Below the pieces are notes generated by a model, which was not told where the DNA came from, did no database searches, and was given only the letters and a program-made list of their open reading frames with translations. Below are positions 28,059 to 37,640 of a stretch of 64,000 nucleotides of DNA, in pieces (the first letter of the stretch is position 1; every line of letters starts with the position of its first letter). Source of the stretch: Photobacterium swingsii (GTDB lineage Bacteria > Pseudomonadota > Gammaproteobacteria > Enterobacterales > Vibrionaceae); NCBI RefSeq assembly GCF_024346715.1, contig NZ_AP024853.1, positions 1,178,001-1,242,000 of the forward strand, given 5' to 3'. A program made the position numbers and the translations under genes.

Positions 28059-29549
28059 TCAACCCACATCCGGGATTTTTGCGACTAACCGCAAGGAAGT
28101 TGTTAACTCTTCCATTTGTAACCAAGGGCGAAGCCATGCAACCGCATTATACGCACCAGGCTGGCCAGGGATTTCCTGCACTTTTACTTTTGCACTTGCT
28201 AGCGGATACTTAGCTCGGCTTTCTTGGCCCGCACCTTCGGACGCGTTAACGTAGGATGAGATCCAACGATTTAACCAACGTTCGACATCATCTGCTTCCA
28301 TAAAACTACCGATCTTATCGCGCGCCATCACTTTCAAATAGTGTGCGAAGCGAGACGTTGCCATGATGTAAGGTAAGCGGGCTGATATTTCTGCATTTGC
28401 AGATGCATCTGGCGTATCGTACTTAGTCGGTTTTTGACAAGTTTGCCCACCAAAGAAAGCAGCATAATTGGTATTTTTATAATGACATAGGGGTAAAAAG
28501 CCAAGCTTGCCCAGTTCAGCTTCACGGCGATCGGTAATTCCCACTTCAGTCGGGCATTTCAATGTTGGATCACCCTCGTGACTCAAATAGCTATGGGCAG
28601 GTAAGAAATCAACCTTACCCCCACCTTCTGCACCACGAATCGCCGTACAGAACCCAGATTCAGCAAAGGCATGTGTCATTTTAGTCGCAAGTGAATACGC
28701 CGCATTCATCCAGCAATATTCCTCATGCTTCACATTCACAGCTAAACCGCTCTCTTCATCAATAGAGAACTCTTCATAACCAAACTCTTCCGTTGGCAAT
28801 GTTGCCTTACCATAAGGTAAGCGTGAAAGTACACGAGGCATGGTTAACGTAACAAAGCGCGAATCAGGGCTTTCACGGAACGAGCGCCATTGCGCATATT
28901 CGAGTGATTCGAACACTTTTTCTAAATCACGCGGTTTATTGAGTTCTTCCCACTCGCTAAAACCAAATAATCCTGGCGATGCTGCAGACAAGAATGGCGA
29001 GAAACCTGCTGCTGCAACATTCGACATCAGGCTTAACATTTCAATATCTTCTGGGTGGTTGGTAAATTCATAATCACCCACTAAAGCGCCATAGGGCTCA
29101 CCACCAGCGATACCAAATTCAGCCTCATAGACTTTTTTGAAAATCTGGCTTTGATCAAATTCAACGGCCTTACTCAAATCCTTATGTAATTCTTTCTTAC
29201 TCATGTTAAACATGCGGATCTTCAACGTCTGGCCAGTATCTGAATTCATGGTTAAATGATGAAGTCCTCGCCAACTACCTTCCAGCTTCTGAAATTCATC
29301 ACGATGCATGATTTCAGCGAGTTGCTTGGAAATAATGCTGTCTATTGATTTAATGGCTTCGTTGAATGTCACTGTTAAGTTTTTATTCCACGTTACCGTA
29401 CCTTTAAGCGCTTCTTCTGTTAGTGTACGCAGTAACTCTTCCGCACGAGACGATTCTGTTTGCTTAGTCGCAACAAGCGCCTGCTCCAAAAATGATTGGC
29501 TGGTTTCTTCCACCGTGGGATCAAGTAACTCCTGAGTTTGCATATTCAT
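28059..29549 (-). CDS. tssC: TssC (VipB) major sheath protein
   Basis: 496 aa, normal length. Carries the family segments LEGSWRGLHHL (about 90-100), GGEPYGALVGDYEF (about 150-163) and the C-terminal SRFAHYLKVMARDKIGSF (about 405-422). With TssB it forms the contractile sheath around the Hcp tube. Its ATG overlaps the tssB stop by one base. A 123-base gap with a strong hairpin separates it from the second TssC gene. Confidence 0.97.
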   Translation of the reverse strand: MNMQTQELLDPTVEETSQSFLEQALVATKQTESSRAEELLRTLTEEALKGTVTWNKNLTVTFNEAIKSIDSIISKQLAEIMHRDEFQKLEGSWRGLHHLTMNSDTGQTLKIRMFNMSKKELHKDLSKAVEFDQSQIFKKVYEAEFGIAGGEPYGALVGDYEFTNHPEDIEMLSLMSNVAAAGFSPFLSAASPGLFGFSEWEELNKPRDLEKVFESLEYAQWRSFRESPDSRFVTLTMPRVLSRLPYGKATLPTEEFGYEEFSIDEESGLAVNVKHEEYCWMNAAYSLATKMTHAFAESGFCTAIRGAEGGGKVDFLPAHSYLSHEGDPTLKCPTEVGITDRREAELGKLGFLPLCHYKNTNYAAFFGGQTCQKPTKYDTPDASANAEISARLPYIMATSRFAHYLKVMARDKIGSFMEADDVERWLNRWISSYVNASEGAGQESRAKYPLASAKVKVQEIPGQPGAYNAVAWLRPWLQMEELTTSLRLVAKIPDVG

Positions 29550-30088
29550 TACGCCCCTTCTCCTTCAGGCTGCTTTGCTGCTGTTTTAGCATCGTCGCCA
29601 AGGTTTAACTCACCAGCTAACTTATTCAGGTTCTCGGTATTATTAAGTACAGCTTCAAGTACATTTTCTAAATCTTCTGAGCGATCAATCTTGGTCATTA
29701 GATCACGCAATTTATTACGCGTTTCAAGCAGCTTTTTCAACGGCTCAACCTGATTAACAACCGCGGCGGGCTCAAAATCTGTCATTGAAGAGAAAGCCAG
29801 ATTAACGGCTAATTCTGTACCATCATTCGCCAATGTATTGTCCACTTTAAAGTTCAACGAAGGACTCATACGCTTCATAACATCATCAAAATTGTCACGG
29901 TCTATTTGAATAAAACGACGATCTTTTAATGGCTTCAGATCTTCAGTGTTATGACCGGCAAAGTCCCCCATAACACCAACAACAAATGCCAATTCCTTTT
30001 TAACGGTTAATCCTTCCGTTTCAACATCATAAGTAATGTGAACACGTGGCTTTCGTACCCGAGACAGCTTCCCGTGGATACTTTCCAT
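29549..30088 (-). CDS. tssB: TssB (VipA) sheath protein
   Basis: 179 aa. Features of the family: RKPRVHITYDVETEG near the N-terminus, FVVGVMGDFAG (about 36-46), and DRRFIQIDRDNFD (about 57-69). The N-terminal helix is the expected TagJ-binding part. It has a GAAGGA ribosome-binding site, follows tssA by 36 bases and is coupled to tssC. Normal length. Confidence 0.97.
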   Translation of the reverse strand: MESIHGKLSRVRKPRVHITYDVETEGLTVKKELAFVVGVMGDFAGHNTEDLKPLKDRRFIQIDRDNFDDVMKRMSPSLNFKVDNTLANDGTELAVNLAFSSMTDFEPAAVVNQVEPLKKLLETRNKLRDLMTKIDRSEDLENVLEAVLNNTENLNKLAGELNLGDDAKTAAKQPEGEGA

Positions 30089-30124
30089 ATTTATATTCCT
30101 TCTCTCTAGCTGGTGTTATAAATG

Positions 30125-31267
30125 TTAAGATGAGGTGTCATTCTCAGAAGAAATGCCAACTAACCTGAAATAACCTTGCCGTGCTGAACCATCATCAATG
30201 AGTTCAGCTAGTAAATCTGGTAAGGCTAAATCACTCCACCTCACAACTTGATCGATGGCATACGACATCGGTGAATGTGGTTCTGTTTTTCTAAAAAAAT
30301 CTGAAATGGTTTTCAGCTGTATAATCGCGTCTTGTCGCGTACGCAGCTGTTGTTCCGCTGGATTCACACTAACTTGGGGATGTTCACTGGTGCCCGTATC
30401 AGATGGAGATATACTCTCTTGCTCCAACTGTATGGCTTCATCCACCTGTTGTAACTGCACTGCCGCTATATGCTTCACGGCATCAAGAGCTGCTTGCAGT
30501 CGCTTAGATATATGAGATGTGGGTAGTGAGAGACCTGATGCCTGATCCATCACGCTCACAAGTTGCTGATAAGATGAAATACAATCTTCAATATCACTGA
30601 CCAGTTCTGTATAGAAAGCACCGCTAGATTGATTAACCGCTGATTCAAATAGGCTCAATTCAACCGCGCCTTGATCGATTCGATGGCGCTTTTTATCCGT
30701 TTCCAACCGATCCACTTCACAGGCTTGTTCATACTCCCAAAGCGCATAGGCTCTATCACCATCAAACTCAGTGATCGGAATACATGAGATCGGCATAAGT
30801 AAGGTACCTTCACCTTCTACACCATTAAGCCCAATCAGAGGTGCAACACGGGTTTCAACACCATCTTCATCAGGCCAAGGATACAAACCATCCCAAAACT
30901 GTTCGATCAGTAACGTGGCCACCCGAAATCCAAGGTTCAAGCCGGCATAGCCGTAAGTACGCGTCAGTGCTTCGATATACCAAGCTGTAAATTCAAGATC
31001 CTTCGTCTCATTCACTAACAAAGTCGGGACTTGATCGATCAAGGGTTGCCACTGATTCGAAAAGCTCAATAATGGCTCACCATCTATCAAAGCATTACGC
31101 TCCAGCGTACGTGCATTGTTGCGCACATTCTTCAGCTGGTAGTAAACAGAAGAAGGTGAGGTATCGTGCCTTGGATCTACGCCGCAAGGCTGTTCTGACG
31201 TAATCGCTGTCGCTAAAGCGGTAAGATCTATCTGTGCAGCTTGCTCAAAAGGAAGTAGCGCCATCAT
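30125..31267 (-). CDS. tssA: TssA (ImpA N-terminal domain) assembly protein
   Basis: 380 aa. The ImpA_N domain is clear in CGVDPRHD near residue 28, FTAWYIEALTRTYGYAGLNLGFRV (in two halves, about 93-116) and DGLYPWPDEDG (about 125-135). The C-terminus ends with the conserved PHSPMSYAIDQVVRW helix (about 335-349), as in the short class of TssA that caps the growing sheath. Its ATG overlaps the pppA stop by four bases (ATGA). Normal for this class. Confidence 0.93.
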   Translation of the reverse strand: MMALLPFEQAAQIDLTALATAITSEQPCGVDPRHDTSPSSVYYQLKNVRNNARTLERNALIDGEPLLSFSNQWQPLIDQVPTLLVNETKDLEFTAWYIEALTRTYGYAGLNLGFRVATLLIEQFWDGLYPWPDEDGVETRVAPLIGLNGVEGEGTLLMPISCIPITEFDGDRAYALWEYEQACEVDRLETDKKRHRIDQGAVELSLFESAVNQSSGAFYTELVSDIEDCISSYQQLVSVMDQASGLSLPTSHISKRLQAALDAVKHIAAVQLQQVDEAIQLEQESISPSDTGTSEHPQVSVNPAEQQLRTRQDAIIQLKTISDFFRKTEPHSPMSYAIDQVVRWSDLALPDLLAELIDDGSARQGYFRLVGISSENDTSS

Positions 31268-32088
31268 TCCCCCAGCAAGCTGATACGTTGATTATTAAAA
31301 ACAGGGACTGTGGCATCGCTATAACTTGGAGGTAAGTGATACTCAGATGCTGTGTGCTGAGCGGCTTTCACAACAGCACAAGTCACATTATCCGAAGCCC
31401 CACGAACTAACGCTGAGTGGATCAATGCTTGTCCGACTTCATTCACGCTGGTTGCTTGAAAACACGCTGTCATTTCGTGTTCGGTCAATTCCTTGGTTAG
31501 TCCATCAGAGCACAGTAAAAACTGGTCACCACTCTGTAATGAACCAGATAGCTGATCGATATCGATTTTTTCATCAACACCAACTGCACGTGTTATCACA
31601 TTCGCCATAGGGTGCTGTTCAGCTTCGTCCTCATTCAGCAAGCCTTTTTCGACCATTTCCATCACTTGACTATGATCTCTTGATTGCTGAATCAGTTGCC
31701 CATTTCGGTATAAATACAACCGACTATCTCCGACCCAAAGACAATGAAATTGTGCATCTTTAACAAACAGTACAATGGCAGTTGTCCCCATAATTGACTT
31801 AGCAAGATCGTGATAACCGTACTGATAAATGCGCGTGTTCGCCTCGGTTAATGCCTCATGTAAATGTTCCAGCATGAGAAAGGGCTGCCCAATACTCGAG
31901 ACTTTTTGCTCAATAATATCAACCAACATTTGGCTCGCAATATCGCCGGCGGTATGGCCTCCCATGCCATCAGCCACAACCCATACACCTTCTTTTTGCA
32001 TCGCTAAGCAGGCATCTTCGTTATAAGTCCGTACTTTTCCTGGATGTGATTGTGTGAATGAAAAGTAATTCCATTTTGCTTGTTGCAT
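31264..32088 (-). CDS. pppA: PppA, PP2C-type Ser/Thr phosphatase of the T6SS switch
   Basis: 274 aa from the ATG at 32088, which overlaps the tagF stop (TAATG) and has GGGGA six bases upstream; the frame is open much further but those N-termini lie inside tagF. PPM motifs in order: GKVRTYNEDA, VVADGMGGHTAGD, LFVKDAQFHCLWVGDSR, LCSDGLTKEL and GASDNVT, giving all the metal-binding aspartates. It removes the phosphate that PpkA places on the FHA protein and so resets firing. Together with ppkA and tagH the full threonine-phosphorylation pathway is encoded here. Confidence 0.94.
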   Translation of the reverse strand: MQQAKWNYFSFTQSHPGKVRTYNEDACLAMQKEGVWVVADGMGGHTAGDIASQMLVDIIEQKVSSIGQPFLMLEHLHEALTEANTRIYQYGYHDLAKSIMGTTAIVLFVKDAQFHCLWVGDSRLYLYRNGQLIQQSRDHSQVMEMVEKGLLNEDEAEQHPMANVITRAVGVDEKIDIDQLSGSLQSGDQFLLCSDGLTKELTEHEMTACFQATSVNEVGQALIHSALVRGASDNVTCAVVKAAQHTASEYHLPPSYSDATVPVFNNQRISLLGE

Positions 32089-32774
32089 TACCATCCCCAT
32101 TCTTCCCAACACCCATCTAATAAAGCTGAAAACTGACTGACTAAAGGCAGTCCACTTGAAATAACGCAACATTCCGGCACATGCTCTGAGCCATTCGTCC
32201 ACCATACGCAATAACGACCAAACCGTTGCTGATATGCGTGATGAAGTAATTGGGTAGCACTAGCAGGTTCAGCCACTATCGTATGACGATCACCGTTCAT
32301 CAGCACTTGCAGAGAGGCGTCTGGCTGAATAGCATCTTGGTGCCAACACGCTTGCCCTGTCGCCTCGACCCAAGCAGAGAGATCCACTTCATCATCAAGC
32401 ACCTGCAAAATATGCTCTTCAGCTTTCATGCTCCATTTTCGGTTGAGCATAAAGTTGATTGGACTATGCTCTATTGGTGTCGCGAGCGAAAAATAAAATT
32501 GTCGACCTACGCTATCAACGCTTGGCATCAAACTGCCGATCATGGCGTGTTCACCACAAACATTTGCAGAAAAAGCAAAGTGCCAAATAGGGCCTGTCAT
32601 ATAGTATTCAAGCCATGACTCTTCAAGCTGCTCACGACTCACCGCCATCGCCGCTTGCAACCATTCACTCCATCCGTTAGCAAACCCTGTCGCCAACCCA
32701 GCTTGAATGAAATCACCTCGTTGCGGCACTTTGCCAAAATAACCAAACCCCGGTTTTACAGTGTGACTGGGCAT
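32088..32774 (-). CDS. tagF: TagF T6SS regulator
   Basis: 228 aa. The N-terminus GFGYFGKVPQRGDFI and the segment GPIWHFAFSANVCG are the signatures of the TagF (ImpM/DUF2094) family. In Pseudomonas aeruginosa TagF holds the T6SS off after translation, independently of or together with FHA. It overlaps the end of tssM by 19 bases and pppA by a TAATG. A separate gene here, not fused to pppA as in some species. Confidence 0.92.
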   Translation of the reverse strand: MPSHTVKPGFGYFGKVPQRGDFIQAGLATGFANGWSEWLQAAMAVSREQLEESWLEYYMTGPIWHFAFSANVCGEHAMIGSLMPSVDSVGRQFYFSLATPIEHSPINFMLNRKWSMKAEEHILQVLDDEVDLSAWVEATGQACWHQDAIQPDASLQVLMNGDRHTIVAEPASATQLLHHAYQQRFGRYCVWWTNGSEHVPECCVISSGLPLVSQFSALLDGCWEEWGW

Positions 32775-35700
32775 GAAAAGCGCTCCATATCACGTGACCA
32801 AAAAGGATTAATGGCGCTGTTTGGAATTAACTCTAACTGCGCTTTATTCCCTTTAAGATCCACCATTAAAATATTGTCTTTGCGTGATTTTGGTCTGGCT
32901 TTGAGCGACTTATCCAGTAATCGGAATAAGCCCCAACTCCCCCCATAAGATTCAGTAACAACATGACCTGTTTGAGGGGGCGTAAATACCACTCGCGTCT
33001 GACCAACACCTGGCCAGTACAAGGTTTTGGCACGAGTTGGACCATGTTGGTATGTCACAGCCTGTCGCCCGACTTCCAATTTGAAGTGGCTAATATGTTG
33101 ATCTAAATAAATCGGTTTAATACCAAAACTGACTTTTGCTTTTTGGCTGCCAGCATCAAAGAAGGCTTTACGAATCGTTTCTGCTTGTGCAAAAACCTGT
33201 AGGCTTTCTTCATTCAAGCCAATCGATTTATCAAACCGCCATTGATGCTTAGACTTATCGACAAACGGTGCTAAATACTGATTAAAGAAGCTATCAAGTG
33301 TGCCGTTATAGCCAAAGAAACGTTCAAAATCTTTAAGTGGTAAATCTTGAGATGACTTAGGATCAAACGGGTATTTCCCTTTAATTAACGTCTGATATTC
33401 TTTTAAAACCGTCGACTTCCAAACATCATTGACGTGCAGCTGTGACCCTTTTTTCGCAAGCTTAGACGTTTGTGATGAGATATTCCCGAGCCAGCTAGAG
33501 AATGGATAAGGCAGATTGGCGCGTGCGGTTTTCATCGCAGCCCCTATCGTTCTATTATTGCTTTCACCCAATAGGCTTTTGTAGGCAATACGCTCGTTAT
33601 TACCTGAACTTGTCAGCTCAGCCAGATAGTTGTTTAAATGAACAAAGGATTCATGAACAACTTCAAGTTGAGCTTCTGACACACTTAGCAGCTCACCAAA
33701 CGCATCTTCCACTTCTTTACCCGGCAGCGAAATTTCAGCCTTACCAAGATCGGAGGGTAAAAAGCGTTTAATACGTTGTTTCTGATTATGCAATGCCGCG
33801 TTAGCCACACTTGAGGCGACTTTCCCCGCAGCTTCAGCTTCTTCACTGACTTGTATTTTGGTAAGACGCAGTTGTTTTTGTGCCGCGGCAATTAAGGATT
33901 CAACCGGTCGTTCTGGGCCAGCTAAAATCTTAGCCTGTGACAACCCACGTTCAGCCGTTTGATAGGATTTCAATTGCAGGTCGTTCAGCAGTTGTGTCCA
34001 TTCATAAATATAATCACGGTAGTATTTGAATCTGACATCCTTAACGACATGATCGATATTGCTGTCTTGCAGTACCAATTCATCACCGTACACCCAGCTA
34101 TCCTCCATCAGACGTTTCACCATCCGGTTACTTTCCAGTTGGAAGACACCATGGAAACCATTGTAGGTATACAAGCCAGGGATCCCCATGCTGAGCGGTT
34201 TCCCACTTTTTCGCTCAAAAATGGTCAGGCTTTGCGAACCAAACACATCTGTTAAGCGAAACGAAGGAACATGGCTATCTATGTATTCCAATTTCAAACG
34301 CTGATATGCACGTTCAGATAAAGGCATCGCTGTTAATACATGACGAGCACTGCTTACCGCATCCTCATTCATGGCCACATTCAACACACCGGCTTTTTGC
34401 AGATTATTACTATGAACAATTAATGATGAACGTAAGAGCTCGTTGATTTCGCCTGGGTAAGTACGATCAAAATAAGCTTCCAGCCAGCTTGTAACCTGTG
34501 TCTCATCGTAATGTTGCGGCTGGAACAACATCAGATACGTCTTCAACGTTTCGTACAAGTATTCGCGATATTGCACGTTGTCACGCATTTCTTTTTCAAG
34601 CCCAGCAGTCAGGAACTGCGCGAAGACACCTTGCAATGCTTGGTAGTACGCCGTTACCGCAGGCTGACCTAATTTTTCACCTTGGTATAATCCAAAATGT
34701 TTAATCTTATCGTCATCAAGCATGTACTGATCAAAGCCAGCAGGCAGTTGTTTCAGCTCATTCAATGCATCAACTAAGCTCACGACATCTAAATCAGCAC
34801 TTAGCCCCTCATCAATAATGGCTTGGTAACGTTCAATACCCGTCAGCGAGTTATCTACCAATGACTTATTCCACTGATAACTCTGTGCCCAAATACCGCC
34901 CATGACAGCAATGGCCACACAACTGCCCCCAACGACTGCGCGCTGTAGCCACCGATTTTGCTTTTGATGCACGCGATTAACTGTGCCAAGAAACTGCTCT
35001 TTGATGATCACATCTTCAAATAAGCGTTTAATAAAGAAGCCTTTCGCCTCTCCACCCGCTTGACGTAGCGGCACTTGGCTCAATCCAAGCCCCCCCGATG
35101 TCTCTTTCATTACACGATCAATCGGCATCCCTTCTTGGGTTGCACTCGCGATAAAGACACCGCGTAGTAAGGGCGGTTCTTCGAATGCATTGGCGGCAAA
35201 AATTTCTTTCAAAAAATCATCCGCAGCCGCTTGAAGTAGACGTAGCTGTTTAGGAAACTCGTAAATCAGAGTACGTTTATCTATGTCGCGTTCAGCACTT
35301 AATCGTGCATTCATCTTTTCAAGCAAGTGCGTTAATAAATGGTGAAATTCTTTATTGAATAACCCCACAACACCCTTTTCTGAATCAGGTGCCGATTCAG
35401 GGAAAGTTACTCCCCAAATTTGCTCTCTTTCTTCAGGCGTTAAATCAGCAAAAAACTCATTAAAACCAGCAATCAAATCGGCTTTGGTCAAAATCACATA
35501 AACTGGAAATTGCATCCCTAGCTGATTTTTGAGCTCCAGTATGCGCTGTTTGATCGCCCGAGCGTGTAGGTTACGCTCTGTTCGAGTCTGTGTGAGTAAA
35601 TTGGCAAGACTCACTGTGATGATCGCACCATTAATGGGCCGACGTGTACGATGCTTTTTCAGTAACCCCAAAAAGCCAAACCAAGCACGTGAATCTAGAT

Positions 35701-36301
35701 CGGTATTACTATCTTGGGTGGTATAACGCCCTGCGGTATCAATCAACACCGCTTTATTGGTAAACCACCAATCACAATAACGCGTTCCACCTATGCCAGC
35801 TAACGGGTCATTACCTAGGCTTTCTTGCAGTGGAAATTCCAACCCTGAATTTTGTAGTGCAGTGGTCTTACCCGTACCAGGAGGACCAATTAAAATATAC
35901 CAAGGCAATTGATAAGCACCGCGTCCGCGCTTTCCTGATGTTTTACTCATTACATCAAGTGCCTGCACGATGCGAGAGCGTAATGTTTCTATCTCCTGCT
36001 GTGACGCAGCATCGGCTGGGGTGGCTTCATCACCATCCAGTAAAGTTTTAACGGTTTGCTCATTCTGCTTTTTGCTTTTCGCCTGATGAATAATGTTGTA
36101 AAAGCCCCACAGCAGAGCAAAAGCAAGTAGCACAACTAAACGAGAAACTGGGCTACTTAGAGGTTCAGAGCCTGCAATAGCAACCAGTGGCCCTCCGAAC
36201 CAAATTAACAAAGATAGCGCAACAAGCCCGAGCAAAGTGATCACCCACTTCTTACGGAAAATATCAATCAAGGCACTACACATCCGCTTAATAAACATCA
36301 T
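32756..36301 (-). CDS. tssM: TssM (IcmF) inner-membrane complex protein
   Basis: 1181 aa. Two N-terminal spans (about 20-36 and 53-71), a cytoplasmic domain with an intact Walker A GPPGTGKT (139-146) and a Walker-B-like VLIDTAG, a third span (about 450-468), and a large periplasmic domain that binds TssJ. With TssL and TssJ it forms the membrane complex through which the tube passes. Its ATG overlaps the tssL TAA. The intact P-loop places it among ATP-binding TssM proteins. Confidence 0.96.
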   Translation of the reverse strand: MMFIKRMCSALIDIFRKKWVITLLGLVALSLLIWFGGPLVAIAGSEPLSSPVSRLVVLLAFALLWGFYNIIHQAKSKKQNEQTVKTLLDGDEATPADAASQQEIETLRSRIVQALDVMSKTSGKRGRGAYQLPWYILIGPPGTGKTTALQNSGLEFPLQESLGNDPLAGIGGTRYCDWWFTNKAVLIDTAGRYTTQDSNTDLDSRAWFGFLGLLKKHRTRRPINGAIITVSLANLLTQTRTERNLHARAIKQRILELKNQLGMQFPVYVILTKADLIAGFNEFFADLTPEEREQIWGVTFPESAPDSEKGVVGLFNKEFHHLLTHLLEKMNARLSAERDIDKRTLIYEFPKQLRLLQAAADDFLKEIFAANAFEEPPLLRGVFIASATQEGMPIDRVMKETSGGLGLSQVPLRQAGGEAKGFFIKRLFEDVIIKEQFLGTVNRVHQKQNRWLQRAVVGGSCVAIAVMGGIWAQSYQWNKSLVDNSLTGIERYQAIIDEGLSADLDVVSLVDALNELKQLPAGFDQYMLDDDKIKHFGLYQGEKLGQPAVTAYYQALQGVFAQFLTAGLEKEMRDNVQYREYLYETLKTYLMLFQPQHYDETQVTSWLEAYFDRTYPGEINELLRSSLIVHSNNLQKAGVLNVAMNEDAVSSARHVLTAMPLSERAYQRLKLEYIDSHVPSFRLTDVFGSQSLTIFERKSGKPLSMGIPGLYTYNGFHGVFQLESNRMVKRLMEDSWVYGDELVLQDSNIDHVVKDVRFKYYRDYIYEWTQLLNDLQLKSYQTAERGLSQAKILAGPERPVESLIAAAQKQLRLTKIQVSEEAEAAGKVASSVANAALHNQKQRIKRFLPSDLGKAEISLPGKEVEDAFGELLSVSEAQLEVVHESFVHLNNYLAELTSSGNNERIAYKSLLGESNNRTIGAAMKTARANLPYPFSSWLGNISSQTSKLAKKGSQLHVNDVWKSTVLKEYQTLIKGKYPFDPKSSQDLPLKDFERFFGYNGTLDSFFNQYLAPFVDKSKHQWRFDKSIGLNEESLQVFAQAETIRKAFFDAGSQKAKVSFGIKPIYLDQHISHFKLEVGRQAVTYQHGPTRAKTLYWPGVGQTRVVFTPPQTGHVVTESYGGSWGLFRLLDKSLKARPKSRKDNILMVDLKGNKAQLELIPNSAINPFWSRDMERFSCPVTL

Positions 36302-37620
36302 TATTTTTCAGCCCTGCGTTGTTGATATAGAAGATCGATTTCGACGCGGCGGTTACTCGCGCGATTTGCATCACTGGTATTGGGTTGGCGAGGATTGGCA
36401 TCGCCTTGACCTTCCGGCCATAGACGACCGCGAAGCTCCGTTCCCATCGCAAGCACATTGGCAACAGAGGTGGCACGTGCAAGTGAAAGGTGCCAGTTAG
36501 AGGGGTATTTACTTGTAAAAATCGGCTGGTCATCGGTATGACCAACTATCATGACTCGACCAGTTGTCGATTCGAGCGCATGGGCTATCTTAGAGAGAAC
36601 AGGCATCACTGAGGCTTGAATTTCATTACTACCTGAAGCAAATAACTCGCTTGATTTAATGATCAGTCGGATACGATCCGGATGTTTTTCAAACTCGATC
36701 AGCTCCCGCTCAACCTCTGATTGCAGCAACTGTTGCAGTTTTAATGCCGCAGGATCTTGATAATATTGCACCGATGATTCGTCAATATGAGCAGGTACTA
36801 AGCTACTTAATGATTGAAAAGCTGGGTTAGAATAAGCATTTATATGGTAGTTAAACCCCATATACATAGAGAGCATCAACAGACCAAAAAAAGATCCCGT
36901 CACCCACAAAGGGATCCCACTGTGTGTTTCACTTCCCGCTAACACATTCGCTTGCCAATCGGGAGACAAAAGCGGCTGATGCTTTCCTTTCACTTGCGCT
37001 AAGGCTTCAGAAACTTGTGAACGATATACTTGGAGCTTTTCTTCACCTCGTTCAGCGATGCGCAGTTTTCCTGTAAACCCTAATGCTAAACAAAGGTTTT
37101 GCAATTCAAGGCGTTGGTAATATTGATGGGGTTGTAACAATGCGTTATCGAGTAAAGAGTAAAAGTATTCTCCTCCCCATGTCTCAGCATGAAAAACCGA
37201 CAATAAACTTTCTGAACGCCATACCGACTGCTCTCCCCAGGCCGTATTTAGTACAGTTTCATCCAGAAACGAACACAAACAGTAACGAGCTGCCTCAATA
37301 TCGTCACTCACAACCGCTAACCCACGTAGTTGATTTTCATACTCACGAATTTTTTCAATACATGTCTGACGTAAAAACGCCACATCACTATGATCATGTG
37401 TAGAACGAATCTGACCAATTAATGACAAAATACCACTCGCGTGATCAACAAGAGGATTCTCGCCTAGAGAAGGCAAACGACGAGTGTTAGCCCCTTTACT
37501 TGCCTGCATTACAAGTACCGTTTGATTTAAATCAGCCTCTTTAACGGCTTCTGACTTATTCTGAGCGGCACTCTTCTTACGTTTACCTGGCTGAGGCTTC
37601 AAAACGGTTTGATCGGACAT
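36301..37620 (-). CDS. tssL: TssL with C-terminal OmpA/peptidoglycan-binding domain
   Basis: 439 aa from the ATG at 37620 (MSDQTVLKP); an alternative GTG start lies four codons upstream. The DotU domain (about 55-240) contains ARYCLCSFLDETVLNT and TWGGEYFYSLLD. One span follows (about 245-263), then a periplasmic OmpA/MotB-like domain with VMIVGHTDDQP and NRASNRRVEIDLL that should anchor the complex to peptidoglycan. Such an extended TssL makes a separate TagL unnecessary. It lies 20 bases after tssK. Confidence 0.95.
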   Translation of the reverse strand: MSDQTVLKPQPGKRKKSAAQNKSEAVKEADLNQTVLVMQASKGANTRRLPSLGENPLVDHASGILSLIGQIRSTHDHSDVAFLRQTCIEKIREYENQLRGLAVVSDDIEAARYCLCSFLDETVLNTAWGEQSVWRSESLLSVFHAETWGGEYFYSLLDNALLQPHQYYQRLELQNLCLALGFTGKLRIAERGEEKLQVYRSQVSEALAQVKGKHQPLLSPDWQANVLAGSETHSGIPLWVTGSFFGLLMLSMYMGFNYHINAYSNPAFQSLSSLVPAHIDESSVQYYQDPAALKLQQLLQSEVERELIEFEKHPDRIRLIIKSSELFASGSNEIQASVMPVLSKIAHALESTTGRVMIVGHTDDQPIFTSKYPSNWHLSLARATSVANVLAMGTELRGRLWPEGQGDANPRQPNTSDANRASNRRVEIDLLYQQRRAEK

Positions 37621-37640
37621 ATTCAATACCACTTGCTAAC